A program made the translations under genes and the position numbers. This document shows, one piece after another, positions 8,127-17,523 of a stretch of DNA of 64,000 nt (the stretch's first letter is position 1; the number at the start of each line of letters is the position of its first letter). The notes under the pieces are model-generated. The model had not been told where the DNA came from and ran no database searches. It saw only the letters and a list, made by a program, of their open reading frames with translations. Origin of the DNA: Streptococcus anginosus subsp. whileyi MAS624 (GTDB lineage Bacteria; Bacillota; Bacilli; Lactobacillales; Streptococcaceae); assembly GCF_000478925.1 (NCBI RefSeq), contig NZ_AP013072.1, positions 1,466,501 through 1,530,500 of the forward strand, given 5' to 3'.

Positions 8127-9224
8127 AAAAAGAAATTTTCTCAAGCCAATATAAAGACTTGCTCCTACTAATAATACAATCTCAAGATATTTTATGTTAT
8201 TTGGGCTAACAAAAGATAAAAGCACTTTGGGCGATAACAACCAAGCTAAATCACTCGGTAAAATTGGTTCACTTCGCATACGAAATTTCAAAAAATTAGC
8301 ATAAGCAAAAATTGAAAGTATAGTAACTAATAATATGCTAGCTAGTAAAAATCTATTGAGTACAAAATAAATAAATAAAGATAGTAATGCTATTGTTATA
8401 ATTTGGAAACTAGTCGAACCCGGTAACGTATAAAGTCCCCAATAATCACCAACACCCAATCCCATACTCATTTGTATAAGTACATTAAAAAACAAGCCAA
8501 AGAAAATACTAACCACAATTGATGAATAAACTGTCCCTCTATTGTTTACAATATCTTCAATACCACGAATACTCAAATATATGATAAAAAGAACAAAAAC
8601 CATAGCTAACGATGTTTCAAAAAAATAAGAAACCGTTCCAAACTGATTAAAGATTCCATCATTTGAAATAACCCAAGTTATTTTACTATCATTAATACAA
8701 AATAAAAGGAAAAATTGAGAAAGGAAAAAATTCTCATAGAGTGAATTAGTAGAAAATAAAAATGTAAGTTTATCAACATCAATTATTTTCTTGCCTCTCT
8801 TCCCTGGACTTATCATCCTATAAATAAATGTACTTAAAATAGAAATACTTAAAATTAAAAGAACTGGAAGCAAACCTTTATATTGCAGTAAATGATTTTT
8901 GTTAAAGCTCCAAATATTAAAGTTTGGATTATTAATATTCATTGATATGGTAACAAGATAAGAGAATATACAATAGATAATATGAATAAGTACTAATTTG
9001 AAATAAAATTTTTTACGAAATTTACAAAAGAATACACAAAGACCCAATATCAAAATGGAAAAATAGTATAAACTTTCAGGTAATATCCCAGAAAAAATTC
9101 TACTTTTCGAGTAATTAAACTTCCTTGATCACTTCTTATCAAACTATAATTTCCTAAAATATAAAAAAGAAAAAATATAACTGCCAAATAGATATAATCA
9201 ATTTTAATTTTTTTCATAGCACTC

Positions 9225-10988
9225 TCAATTCTTTTTATTTAGAATTCTTTTAATAATATATTTAATCGCTCTGGCTGGTCCAATAAAGATATATTTGAAG
9301 GCTCCTTTTATGCCACCCATGTATGTAAAATCCACATAAGTATGTGGTGCGCTATCGCCACGTTCATTGTATAATTTATTATCGACAAAAGGTGTTATTT
9401 CAATTTTATTTTTAGAAATTCTAAAATCATAATGTTCATTCCAGGCAACATAAACTATTAATCTTTCGATAGCATGTAAAATTGAATTTTGAGGTAATGG
9501 TTCAATAGGAACATCTTTATCTGTCAAATCTAAATCAAATAATGGTTTCAATGCATCATACTTAAACCAAATAAAAGTTCCATAACTCATAACAAAAGTA
9601 TGAAAAGTATTAAAATCAATTGGCTTAGTCATCTTCATTTTGTACCATAAATCATTCATTTCAGGAGCGATTAAGTGTTCATTCCATGCGTCTACAATTT
9701 TATTATACCTGAAAAAGGTTGGAATATCTGAAATAACAAGGCCTAGCTTATCATTTTCAAAATTAGCAAGGATATTATCAGCAGGTTTGATTAACATATC
9801 AATTAATTCGTTACGCCAAGATTCGCCTGCCCAGAAATCAGCTTCCTTAGATTTCTTTGTATGAAAATGTCCAATATAATCATAAGTTGACAGATATTTT
9901 TTCAATTTCAACATTGGTAAAACATCACGACCAATGTTACCTGTCACAAAAATATGAGCATTTTTATGATTCTGATTTAAAATTGCTTCAATTTCTAATT
10001 TCTTAGTATCATTATCAGTTGTAATGAATAAATCATAAGCAAAATGGAAGTTTTCAAATGCTTTTAGGAAATCTTCTAACAAATCAACATAAAAGACATG
10101 CAGATGCACTCCAATTTTCTTGTTTGACAAAGAAGTAGGTGCCGTTGTCTGAATATATTTGCGTGCTAAAAGGTACTTAAAATCAGGGAAATTAATTTCA
10201 GACATATGTGAAACAATCAAATCCACTGGATAATCTGACTTTTTAGCAATTTCTTCCAAGAGATAGGGGGCTATGTGCTGATTATTATCAATCGCTTTAA
10301 CCTTTATGAAAGGAACCTTGTGATTTAAAATAGCCGTTGGATTATAGTAAGAAAAGTCAGGATGAAGCATGCCTGTTGTATCTTCATTAACTGTATCAAA
10401 GACCGTCTGGTAGCGGAAACCAGCAGCCAAAAAGGTCGTTGTTACCTTGGTTTCATAATCATTGATAACTTCTTGGACATCTGTATGATTTTTCACATTT
10501 TCCCAAAAATTTCTAAAAGCCGAAGATGCAATAACCGGCTTTTTAAAAGTAATAAAGTAACTTTGGATATGCTCAGGAAAGCCCTGCGTCTGACGAGATT
10601 TTTTTGTCCTACGATTATTGGTCAAGCCCCAGAAATCAACTTGGTCGTTAGCTTCATAATTGAGATAATAATCTTTAATATCCCAAAGAGGACCAAAACA
10701 AGTATCATTCATGATAGTAACAACATCATAGGTTGTAATATCATCAAAGCCGACATGAGTCATGCCATCACGCCAAGCTGCAAAATCAAACCCGACATTT
10801 TCACGTTGAATAAAATTATCCATCAAATGTAAATCAACTAATTTCTGATAATCATGCTCGCTAACTTGGCTATTTGAGATAAAAACAACCTTTGAAAACA
10901 GTGGTCGCATCTGTGTCAGTTGATAATAAACATGCGAACTCACACGATTATATTTATTAAAATGCACGTATAAAAGCAGACGCTTCAT
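9225..10988 (-). CDS. rgpF: RgpF rhamnan biosynthesis glycosyltransferase
   Basis: A 587-residue protein of the RgpF family (GacG/SccG equivalent), a cytoplasmic rhamnosyltransferase that extends the polyrhamnose backbone on its lipid carrier. The N-terminal half has the conserved FISNSQVSE and RENVGFDFAAWRDG blocks. The second half has the GNIGRDVLPML and GHFHTKKS motifs. Its ATG overlaps the end of the preceding rgpE-like gene by 4 bp (ATGA), which indicates translational coupling. The broken gacH-like gene starts 7 bp after its stop. No damage is seen in rgpF itself. Confidence 0.95.
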   Translation of the reverse strand: MKRLLLYVHFNKYNRVSSHVYYQLTQMRPLFSKVVFISNSQVSEHDYQKLVDLHLMDNFIQRENVGFDFAAWRDGMTHVGFDDITTYDVVTIMNDTCFGPLWDIKDYYLNYEANDQVDFWGLTNNRRTKKSRQTQGFPEHIQSYFITFKKPVIASSAFRNFWENVKNHTDVQEVINDYETKVTTTFLAAGFRYQTVFDTVNEDTTGMLHPDFSYYNPTAILNHKVPFIKVKAIDNNQHIAPYLLEEIAKKSDYPVDLIVSHMSEINFPDFKYLLARKYIQTTAPTSLSNKKIGVHLHVFYVDLLEDFLKAFENFHFAYDLFITTDNDTKKLEIEAILNQNHKNAHIFVTGNIGRDVLPMLKLKKYLSTYDYIGHFHTKKSKEADFWAGESWRNELIDMLIKPADNILANFENDKLGLVISDIPTFFRYNKIVDAWNEHLIAPEMNDLWYKMKMTKPIDFNTFHTFVMSYGTFIWFKYDALKPLFDLDLTDKDVPIEPLPQNSILHAIERLIVYVAWNEHYDFRISKNKIEITPFVDNKLYNERGDSAPHTYVDFTYMGGIKGAFKYIFIGPARAIKYIIKRILNKKN

Positions 10989-12382
10989 TTTCTTCTCCTA
11001 AAAAAGTTGATAATTTTTGTTGGAATCATCCAACGACGTGAATGGATAACCGAATCATAGCGAACAACCATTTCTTCCAGAGCTTGCTTGTAGTGCAGAC
11101 GCTCTTGGCTAGCTATTTCAAACTGAACTTTATAAGAACTAAGTTCTTTTAGTTCTTGCGATACTTTAAAAAGATCCTTAGCTAGGAGTTTTGCCACAAA
11201 GTCATTTGAAGTGATATTATCTACATTAAACATTGAATAGTTTAATGTAAAATCTTTCTTTTCAATTTTCGAAATATCATAAATCAATTGTGGATCCGGA
11301 TGATTGAAAAAGACGTAATCACCAACTAACTTACCATTAGTTAAACTTGGAAAGATTTCTGTTTGATAATCATTAACAACCAAGGAAACACGTTTATAAA
11401 AGCTTTCAATTTCAGAAAGATCAATTCGCAGCCGCACTGTATCTTCTGGCAAATCAAATGAAAAACTATCCTGATACTTCATAGGGATTTTCAGCACTCG
11501 CTCTTGACTAAAATCTTCATCATCACATGCAAAATAAATCGTCACAAACTGCTTATCAATCTGTGATATCAGATTACTTTTTTGAGACAATGCAATTTCA
11601 AAACGATTATCTTGTTTAAGTAATAGCTCAAGCGCACGCTGGTAGTCACAAGGATATTTTTTTAAATATTCCAACTGTGTTTGCAATAAACGCTCAAAAC
11701 GCTGTTGAAGTTTAGCATCATTCTGAGTGCGCGAATCCGACTCTGGATCCATTCGATAGACCGTGGTCGAGTCTGGCAAAAAACTCAATGTAGTTCGTCG
11801 AAATAATTCTAGTTGGATGTTAAAAGTATCGTCCGCAGTGTTAACATCAATGAGGTCATTAACTTCTCGCATCAGCTCAGTATCAACCAGCCAAGTTGAA
11901 GCCATGGTCATTCCCTTCAAGACAAGCATCTCTTCGTAAGAAGTCAATAGTGGAATAACTTGGTTTTTAAAGACATCTGCCTGTGTTGTTCTACCAAAGG
12001 AATCCACCATATCAAACTCTGTATTAGACCATTTAGAATTTGGTGTAGTTTCCAACAAGTCAACCTGTTTTTGTAACTTCTCATCGTCTATCCAGTAATC
12101 ATCCCCATCACAACGGGCAATATACTGACCGCGAGCTTCCTTACAAATAGCAACCCAAGTTTTGGCAATCCCTTGATTTTCAGAATTGAAAAAAGTACGA
12201 ATTTTATCAGGATAGCACTGCCCATAATTGCGGATAATATCAACTGACTCATCTGTAGAACAATCGTCAACCAGAATAATTTCAAATTCAAAATTGGTTT
12301 TTTGGCGCAAAAAACTATCAATAGCATCTGCTATCCACTTTCCCTTATTGTAATTTGTACAAATAACAGATACTTTTGGCAT
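10985..12382 (-). CDS. rgpE: RgpE-type GT2 glycosyltransferase
   Basis: A 465-residue GT-A fold family 2 glycosyltransferase. The N-terminus MPKVSVICTNYNKGKWI, the DDCSTDES motif and the metal-binding DGDDYW are typical. The last residues are basic and contain SRRWMIPTKI, a common ending of Rgp/Wbb-type enzymes. In the rgp order rgpA-B-C-D-E-F the fifth gene encodes this type (SccF/GacF). In S. mutans RgpE is linked to the glucose side chain, but sugar and linkage cannot be read here. It starts 17 bp after rgpD and overlaps rgpF by 4 bp. The symbol rests mainly on position and family. Confidence 0.8.
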   Translation of the reverse strand: MPKVSVICTNYNKGKWIADAIDSFLRQKTNFEFEIILVDDCSTDESVDIIRNYGQCYPDKIRTFFNSENQGIAKTWVAICKEARGQYIARCDGDDYWIDDEKLQKQVDLLETTPNSKWSNTEFDMVDSFGRTTQADVFKNQVIPLLTSYEEMLVLKGMTMASTWLVDTELMREVNDLIDVNTADDTFNIQLELFRRTTLSFLPDSTTVYRMDPESDSRTQNDAKLQQRFERLLQTQLEYLKKYPCDYQRALELLLKQDNRFEIALSQKSNLISQIDKQFVTIYFACDDEDFSQERVLKIPMKYQDSFSFDLPEDTVRLRIDLSEIESFYKRVSLVVNDYQTEIFPSLTNGKLVGDYVFFNHPDPQLIYDISKIEKKDFTLNYSMFNVDNITSNDFVAKLLAKDLFKVSQELKELSSYKVQFEIASQERLHYKQALEEMVVRYDSVIHSRRWMIPTKIINFFRRRK

Positions 12383-12399
12383 GCTTATATCCTCAACTT

Positions 12400-13611
12400 T
12401 TAATCATTAAAGATCCAATTTCCATTTCGCTGAATTAAACCACTAGCAGAATCCAAGGCAGATTTGTCATCTGGCGCAATATCATCACGGTTAATCCAAA
12501 TAATCGGTGTCTGTATACTATCAGCAAAACCAAGCATTTGTCCTGCTTTATCACGCACAGTAACCTCTAATTTCATTTTCAAATTATTAACATTTGGCAA
12601 CGAACACTCATAAGTTACTTGCTTATGACCTGTTCCCGATGTTGGCAAATCCATTGAATTATCGTTATAAATCCAAATATTGCGGTCAATATCCGTCAAA
12701 GACAAAGCAATATAAGTTGGAATATCTTCAAGGACATCATAAGAAATTGTAAAAGATACCTTTTCGTTAGGCGTTATACGAGTAGGAGAATGAAGACTAA
12801 CACTAACATTTTCAACTTGGATAACTTCATCCTTGATATTCTCGACTTCATCTTTTTCAATAATTTGCTCAGTATTGTCATAACTATATTGATTAGCAAC
12901 ATTAAACGGTTCTCCGTAAGCCTTTATTAAACCATCCTCAATCAACACAGCTTTATTACAATATTTCTTAACTGCACCCATATCATGAGTGACCAGAATG
13001 GTCGTCTTGCCTGATTTTTTGCGTTCCATGAAGTAATCATTACACTTGCGTTGGAAAGCTTCATCACCCACTGCCAAGACCTCATCCAAAATCAGGACAT
13101 CACCTTGTGCCTTGATAGCAACAGAAAAAGCTAAGCGGACCTGCATACCGCTGGAGTAGTTTTTTAATTTTTGGTTCATGAATTCTTCGAGTTCTGCAAA
13201 TTCAACAATACCGTCATACATATTATCAATTTCATTAGTACTAAAACCAAGAAGTGCACCATTCATATAAACATTTTCACGTCCAGTTAATTCTGGGTTA
13301 AAGCCGACACCAAGTTCAATAAAGGAAACCATTTTCCCGTTTACCGTGACTTTGCCCTTTTCAGGAACATAAATCTGAGAAATAATTTTCAAAAGTGTTG
13401 ATTTCCCAGAACCGTTACGACCAACAATCCCAAAGAAGTCACCTTCTTCAACTTCAAAGTTGATATCTTTTAAAACATGCTGCTCTTTATACCCCTTAAT
13501 GCCCCTGAAGCGATTCACTAAGGTTGTACGAAGACTATTGGTCGCTTCTGTAGGTAGTTTAAAATATTTGCTAACATGATCAACTTTTACTGCAATTTTT
13601 TTATCTGACAT
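12400..13611 (-). CDS. rgpD: rhamnan ABC exporter ATPase RgpD
   Basis: A 403-residue ABC ATPase of the polysaccharide/teichoic acid export class (Wzt/TagH). The nucleotide-binding domain carries Walker A GRNGSGKST, the signature YSSGMQVRLA and Walker B VLILDEVLAVGDE. The region after about residue 260 is a beta-rich extension like the carbohydrate-binding domain of Wzt, which may check the finished chain end. With RgpC it moves lipid-linked rhamnan across the membrane. Its start codon shares a base with the rgpC stop (ATGA-type overlap). Confidence 0.95.
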   Translation of the reverse strand: MSDKKIAVKVDHVSKYFKLPTEATNSLRTTLVNRFRGIKGYKEQHVLKDINFEVEEGDFFGIVGRNGSGKSTLLKIISQIYVPEKGKVTVNGKMVSFIELGVGFNPELTGRENVYMNGALLGFSTNEIDNMYDGIVEFAELEEFMNQKLKNYSSGMQVRLAFSVAIKAQGDVLILDEVLAVGDEAFQRKCNDYFMERKKSGKTTILVTHDMGAVKKYCNKAVLIEDGLIKAYGEPFNVANQYSYDNTEQIIEKDEVENIKDEVIQVENVSVSLHSPTRITPNEKVSFTISYDVLEDIPTYIALSLTDIDRNIWIYNDNSMDLPTSGTGHKQVTYECSLPNVNNLKMKLEVTVRDKAGQMLGFADSIQTPIIWINRDDIAPDDKSALDSASGLIQRNGNWIFND

Positions 13612-14417
13612 TATAAAATCTCCGCAAATTTTTTAGCATTTTTATTAAATATCAAAAAGCCAACTATAAAGATAAGAAATGGCAATAAATATGGAATAGC
13701 TACAATAAACTTATTATTTATCATTTGCCAAATAGGAGTGTTTGCCTTATCAATCAGGAAATAACGCATATCCTGAATAATTTGAGCTAATGGATTCATC
13801 ATGACAAGCTTTGCAGCCGTAGGATTTTTATCTGCAATAAAACTAATTGGATAAATAATGGGGGTTGCATATAATCCAGCTTGTAACATGACTTCCCAAA
13901 TTTGAGATAAATCACGAAAACGAACAAAAAGAGTCGCTAAGATAAAGGCTAAACCACTTGCAATGAGAAATAATTCTACAAATAATGGAAGAAGCCATAA
14001 AGCAGAAATGGTAAAGCGAACCCCATTAGCAAGCGCAAAAATCAAAACAACTATAAGGTTAATTGAAAAATTGATAGCTGCGCCTGCTACCGCTGAAATG
14101 ACAACAATATGTTTAGAAAAGTTCAGCTTACGAAGTAAATCTCCACGGGTAACAATTGAAACCATGCCCATTGAAGTCGCTTCTGAAAAAAAAGACCAGA
14201 TAACATTAGCTAAAAGAAGAGCTACTGCAAAATGAGGTACATTCCCACCTAAACGAAGAAATCTAATAAAAACAAAATACATAATTGTAAACATTAGAAG
14301 GGGCTTCAAAATGGACCATAAATGCCCAATCAAGCTTCCTTGATACCGTAATTTAAAATCTGTTTTAATCATCTCGCGTAAGAGAATCATATTTTTTCGA
14401 CTAAATAAGTCCATCAT
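13611..14417 (-). CDS. rgpC: rhamnan ABC exporter permease RgpC
   Basis: A 268-residue ABC-2 type permease with about six membrane segments, of the Wzm/TagG family. LKLRYQGSLIGHLWSILKPL-like residues near the N-terminus are the conserved amphipathic entry helix of this family. It partners RgpD. Both ends overlap neighbouring genes by about one base, so rgpB-C-D are translationally coupled. Confidence 0.95.
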   Translation of the reverse strand: MMDLFSRKNMILLREMIKTDFKLRYQGSLIGHLWSILKPLLMFTIMYFVFIRFLRLGGNVPHFAVALLLANVIWSFFSEATSMGMVSIVTRGDLLRKLNFSKHIVVISAVAGAAINFSINLIVVLIFALANGVRFTISALWLLPLFVELFLIASGLAFILATLFVRFRDLSQIWEVMLQAGLYATPIIYPISFIADKNPTAAKLVMMNPLAQIIQDMRYFLIDKANTPIWQMINNKFIVAIPYLLPFLIFIVGFLIFNKNAKKFAEIL

Positions 14418-15352
14418 TACTCCTTATAAGCAAATTTTGTAAGAATGAGTGTTGTAAAGACAAAAGTGTGGAAGGCACGATTTTTTCGATAACCATATTT
14501 TTGAAGACGGCGCAAACGCTCCATAAAAGGGACTTCCATGATTGTCACAAAATTTTCAATCAGTTCTTTATTTTGAGCAGTCAGAGGCAAGGCTAATAAA
14601 TTCCTTGCTTGTTCTTGGCTGTCTTGAATCAATTTCCAATACTTGGCAAAAAGAATATGCGGGCGAATCCAATTTTGCATTCTTTTTCTGAGGGTTCTTG
14701 CACCTAAAACATTATTGGAATGTTGCCGATATAATTCACTTGGTTGGTCTATATAGACTAAATGACCAAAAGCTGCTGCCAACAAAGCCAAATACCAGTC
14801 ATGCATGAGAAGATCATGAGCTTCTTGGCCTGTCCATAAGTCAGCCAGAGCTTGGTTAATCATCGAAACACCGCCTGTAACAGTATTTTCTGTTAATTCT
14901 TGGAGCAGTTCCGTGTTTGCATGGTCAGACTGTGTACGAATCATACTTTCATGTACGACATTTAACTCTTGATCTACAACTTTTAAATCCGTGTAAACCA
15001 GCAAAGGCTGACTGGTATCGTGTTTAATCGCTTCTTCTAGCTGCATTTCTACTTTTTCAGGCAGCCAGACATCATCCTGGTCGCTAAAAAAGTAAACATC
15101 TGATGTTTGATATTTCAAAAGATAAAAGAAACTTTTGATAACACCAAGATTTTCGACGCTATCAGGATTCACAAACTGAATGCGATTATCTTTTTGACAA
15201 AAATCTTGAATAATCTCACGCGTCCTGTCTTTAGAACCATCATCTCGGATTAACAGTTGCCAGCCTGTATAGGTCTGCTGCCGAATACTTTCAATCTGTT
15301 CTGCTAAAAACCGTTCACCATTGTAGGTGGACATGAGAATGGTCACTTTCAT
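14417..15352 (-). CDS. rgpB: RgpB rhamnosyltransferase (GT2)
   Basis: A 311-residue GT2 enzyme. MKVTILMSTYNGERFLAEQI and IRDDGSKDRT form the nucleotide-sugar site, and FFSDQDDVWLPEK holds the DxD metal motif. This matches RgpB/SccC/GacC, which adds rhamnose early in backbone synthesis. It overlaps rgpA by 4 bp and rgpC by 1 bp. Confidence 0.93.
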   Translation of the reverse strand: MKVTILMSTYNGERFLAEQIESIRQQTYTGWQLLIRDDGSKDRTREIIQDFCQKDNRIQFVNPDSVENLGVIKSFFYLLKYQTSDVYFFSDQDDVWLPEKVEMQLEEAIKHDTSQPLLVYTDLKVVDQELNVVHESMIRTQSDHANTELLQELTENTVTGGVSMINQALADLWTGQEAHDLLMHDWYLALLAAAFGHLVYIDQPSELYRQHSNNVLGARTLRKRMQNWIRPHILFAKYWKLIQDSQEQARNLLALPLTAQNKELIENFVTIMEVPFMERLRRLQKYGYRKNRAFHTFVFTTLILTKFAYKE

Positions 15353-16497
15353 GATAAAAATAATTCCTCGTATTCACCCACAATTTTTTCCCAAGTGTAG
15401 TGTTCTTTCATGTTTTCTTTCGCAGCTTGACCTAGATTTGAAAAGTCAGACTGTTTATCCACCTGATGAAGGAGATCAACTAGGCTATCTTCTTTCTTAT
15501 CCCAGTAAAAGGCTGTTTTTTTTGCCACTTGTCGGTTAAAGTCAACACCCAACACTAAATTCAAATCTGTTTGAGCTAGCGCCTCCAGCAGTCCAGGATT
15601 GGTGCCGCCGACCTCATGACCATGAATATAAGCAAACGCTTGATTGCGAATATACTTCAATAATTCTTGATCATAAACAGTACCGACAAACTTAATCCGC
15701 TCATCTTGGTCAAAATTTGTTTGTTGTCGTAGTTCTTCAAAATAAGCATTGCCTTGATGATTGCAGACAATCAGCAAGTCTCGTTGCGTCTGTGACTTCA
15801 TAAACTCACGAATGATGATTTCATAGTTATTTTCTGGAACAAAACGCCCAACAATCAAATAATAATCTTTTTCTTTACTTGCCCATGTGTCAAAAAAGTG
15901 TCGGACTTTTTCATCCTGAACAGTTAAAGACGACAAGCGCAAATCGGTTCCATAGGCAATAAAAGTGGTTTTAGCCCACGGATAAGCTTTCTGGATATAG
16001 CTTTCAATTCCTTGATTGTCCGAAATCACCAAATCGGCATGCTTGGTCATCACTTTCTCAGAATATTTGAGGTACTTTTGAACGAGCTTAGACCACTTAG
16101 CGCGTTTCCACTCAAGTCCATCAGGATTGATATAAAAGAGACCACCAGCATGGTGAATTTTTCGAGCAAAAGGTGCGATAAAAGCTCCGATTGTATTTCC
16201 TAGGATATAGAAAATAGGACGCTCAATCTGTTGTTGCTTGACTAATGTAAGTGCGTAGTTGATTGCCATCATATCATAAGCAATAACACGAGCTGGACCA
16301 AGTTTTGGTGCTTTAATCGTAAAACAGTCTACGCCTTTGTAATCAAAATGATGATAAGCTTCATCATCTGATAAACAAGCTACATGGTATTGGATTTGAG
16401 GAGATATGTGGTTCTCCACTAATTTCTCAACAAAGGTTTCAAATCCACCATATTTAGCAGGAAGGCCACGACTTCCGATGATGAATACATGTTTCAT
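15349..16497 (-). CDS. rgpA: RgpA rhamnosyltransferase (DUF1972/GT4)
   Basis: A 382-residue GT4-type enzyme beginning MKHVFIIGSRGLPAKYGGFE, the signature of the DUF1972 domain. The C-terminal part holds GTNPGLLEAL, the acidic donor-binding region. GacB/SccB/RgpA enzymes transfer the first rhamnose onto GlcNAc-diphospho-undecaprenol. The reading frame extends 9 codons upstream, but GAGGG 5 bp before the ATG at 16497 decides the start. It is the first gene of the rgpA-F operon, with an extended -10 box about 40 bp upstream and the rmlD terminator beyond that. Confidence 0.94.
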   Translation of the reverse strand: MKHVFIIGSRGLPAKYGGFETFVEKLVENHISPQIQYHVACLSDDEAYHHFDYKGVDCFTIKAPKLGPARVIAYDMMAINYALTLVKQQQIERPIFYILGNTIGAFIAPFARKIHHAGGLFYINPDGLEWKRAKWSKLVQKYLKYSEKVMTKHADLVISDNQGIESYIQKAYPWAKTTFIAYGTDLRLSSLTVQDEKVRHFFDTWASKEKDYYLIVGRFVPENNYEIIIREFMKSQTQRDLLIVCNHQGNAYFEELRQQTNFDQDERIKFVGTVYDQELLKYIRNQAFAYIHGHEVGGTNPGLLEALAQTDLNLVLGVDFNRQVAKKTAFYWDKKEDSLVDLLHQVDKQSDFSNLGQAAKENMKEHYTWEKIVGEYEELFLS

Positions 16498-16532
16498 GAT
16501 TTCCCTCAATTCAAGATTTTGCAATCTAATCT

Positions 16533-16541
16533 ATTATATCA
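16533..16541 (-). promoter_or_regulatory. extended -10 promoter of rgpA
   Basis: TGATATAAT on the minus strand. TTACAC 18 bp upstream is a weak -35. It lies between the rmlD terminator and rgpA, so the backbone genes have their own promoter. Confidence 0.65.
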
Positions 16542-16565
16542 CTTTATAAATCGTTTGTGTAACAT

Positions 16566-16596
16566 AAAATAGAAAAGCAACCTTTCGGCTGCTTCT
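16566..16596 (-). terminator. terminator of rmlD
   Basis: Stem AGCAGCC/GGTTGCT around a GAAA tetraloop on the minus strand, followed by TTTCTATTTT. It begins a few bases after the rmlD stop. Confidence 0.8.
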
Positions 16597-16599
16597 ACC

Positions 16600-17451
16600 T
16601 TATTTCTTTCCTTGTTTATAAAATTCTTTGAGGGCATCTTGCCAAGTTGGGATGACAAAGCCGGTTGCCTTAGCTTTAGCTAGGCTCATGGTAGAATTGA
16701 GCGGTCGCTTCGCTTTCGCTGGAAACTTACTAGAGTCTACTGGCAAAACTTCAACATCTGTATCTTTTAAGATTTCCACTGCAAAGTCATACCAAGTCGT
16801 ATCTTCTGTGGCATCATTTGACAGATGATAATAGCCAAATTCTTTTTGATTTTCTGCTAAGTACGTCATAAATTCAGCCAACGTACGTGTCCAAGTTGGA
16901 CGACCGTGTTGGTCATTCACAACAGTCAAAGTTTTATGTGTTTTCGCTAAATTCTGCATAGTGAAAACAAAGTTCTTTCCATAATTTCCAAAGACCCAAG
17001 CTGTGCGGATAATGTAGAAACGGCTAGAATATTTCTCAACCAATTCCTCTCCCATGCGCTTCGTGCGACCATATTCTGTCTGAGGGTCTGGTTGATCATC
17101 TACTTCCCATTCCTGCCCAACTGGCTTATCTCCAGCAAAAACATAGTCTGTAGAAATGTAAACTAGTGTTGCACCATGCTTTTCTGCTGCTTTAGCAACA
17201 TTTTCAGTTCCTGTGACATTGATTGCATAATCCAGTTCTTTTCCTTCATCTTCTGCTGCGTCCACAGCTGTATAGGCAGCACAGTGGTAGACAAGACTTG
17301 GCTTCACTTCTGCAAAAACCTTCTCTACCATTTCAGCATTTGTAATATCCATTTCTGCTACATCAACTGCCACATACTCTTCATTGCGTTCATCTAAAAG
17401 ATAACGAAGTTCTGTCCCAAGCTGTCCGTTAGCCCCTGTAATTAAAATCAT
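16600..17451 (-). CDS. rmlD: dTDP-4-dehydrorhamnose reductase
   Basis: A 283-residue short-chain dehydrogenase/reductase that performs the last step of dTDP-L-rhamnose synthesis. The N-terminal Rossmann motif GANGQLG, the STDYVFAG block and the YGRTK motif (catalytic Tyr and Lys) are visible. It lies apart from rmlACB, with its own promoter and terminators on both sides, directly upstream of rgpA. The GAS equivalent gacA is also the first gene of the rhamnan cluster. Confidence 0.96.
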   Translation of the reverse strand: MILITGANGQLGTELRYLLDERNEEYVAVDVAEMDITNAEMVEKVFAEVKPSLVYHCAAYTAVDAAEDEGKELDYAINVTGTENVAKAAEKHGATLVYISTDYVFAGDKPVGQEWEVDDQPDPQTEYGRTKRMGEELVEKYSSRFYIIRTAWVFGNYGKNFVFTMQNLAKTHKTLTVVNDQHGRPTWTRTLAEFMTYLAENQKEFGYYHLSNDATEDTTWYDFAVEILKDTDVEVLPVDSSKFPAKAKRPLNSTMSLAKAKATGFVIPTWQDALKEFYKQGKK

Positions 17452-17490
17452 TTGAAATTCCTTTCTGAATAATAAACATTCAATAAATTC

Positions 17491-17499
17491 ATTATATCA
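17491..17499 (-). promoter_or_regulatory. extended -10 promoter of rmlD
   Basis: TGATATAAT on the minus strand, about 40 bp before the rmlD ATG, immediately after the upstream terminator T-run. There is no clear -35. Confidence 0.6.
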
Positions 17500-17522
17500 A
17501 AAAAAGCAGAAAAAATCTGCTT
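17500..17522 (-). terminator. terminator after the GtrB-like gene
   Basis: Stem AAGCAGA/TCTGCTT (7 bp) with a T/A-rich loop, followed by a run of T on the minus strand, right after the stop at 17524. Confidence 0.8.
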
Positions 17523-17523
17523 T

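Larger units (their letters stand above)
5698..9217 (-). pseudogene. broken GacH/SccH-type glycerol-phosphate transferase
   Basis: The remains of one gene for a polytopic membrane protein with an extracytoplasmic LtaS-like sulfatase/phosphoglycerol transferase domain. Three pieces are visible. 9053-9217 encodes the N-terminus (MKKIKIDYIY). 8118-9053 holds most of the membrane segments. 5698-7091 holds the last membrane segment and the catalytic domain, with the putative nucleophile Thr in GYGGGTANMEF and a metal-site motif FYGDHLPG. Lesions: a one-base deletion near 9105-9145, an IS30-family insertion at 7061-8126, and an A8-to-A7 deletion at 6775-6781. Removing the IS plus one GTTT copy joins FKQNIF in frame. 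Adding one base at each deletion gives 2,460 bp (819 residues), close to GacH length (just over 820). It starts 7 bp after rgpF, where sccH follows in S. mutans. Without these repairs no full-length product is possible. Confidence 0.85.

Noticed and set aside
8118..9053. Frame read as a separate 311-residue membrane protein
   Set aside because: It starts at a TTG inside the broken gene and ends at a TAA in the IS inverted repeat. It is part of the pseudogene.
10362..10832. 156-codon plus-strand frame
   Set aside because: Antisense shadow of rgpF with no start signal.
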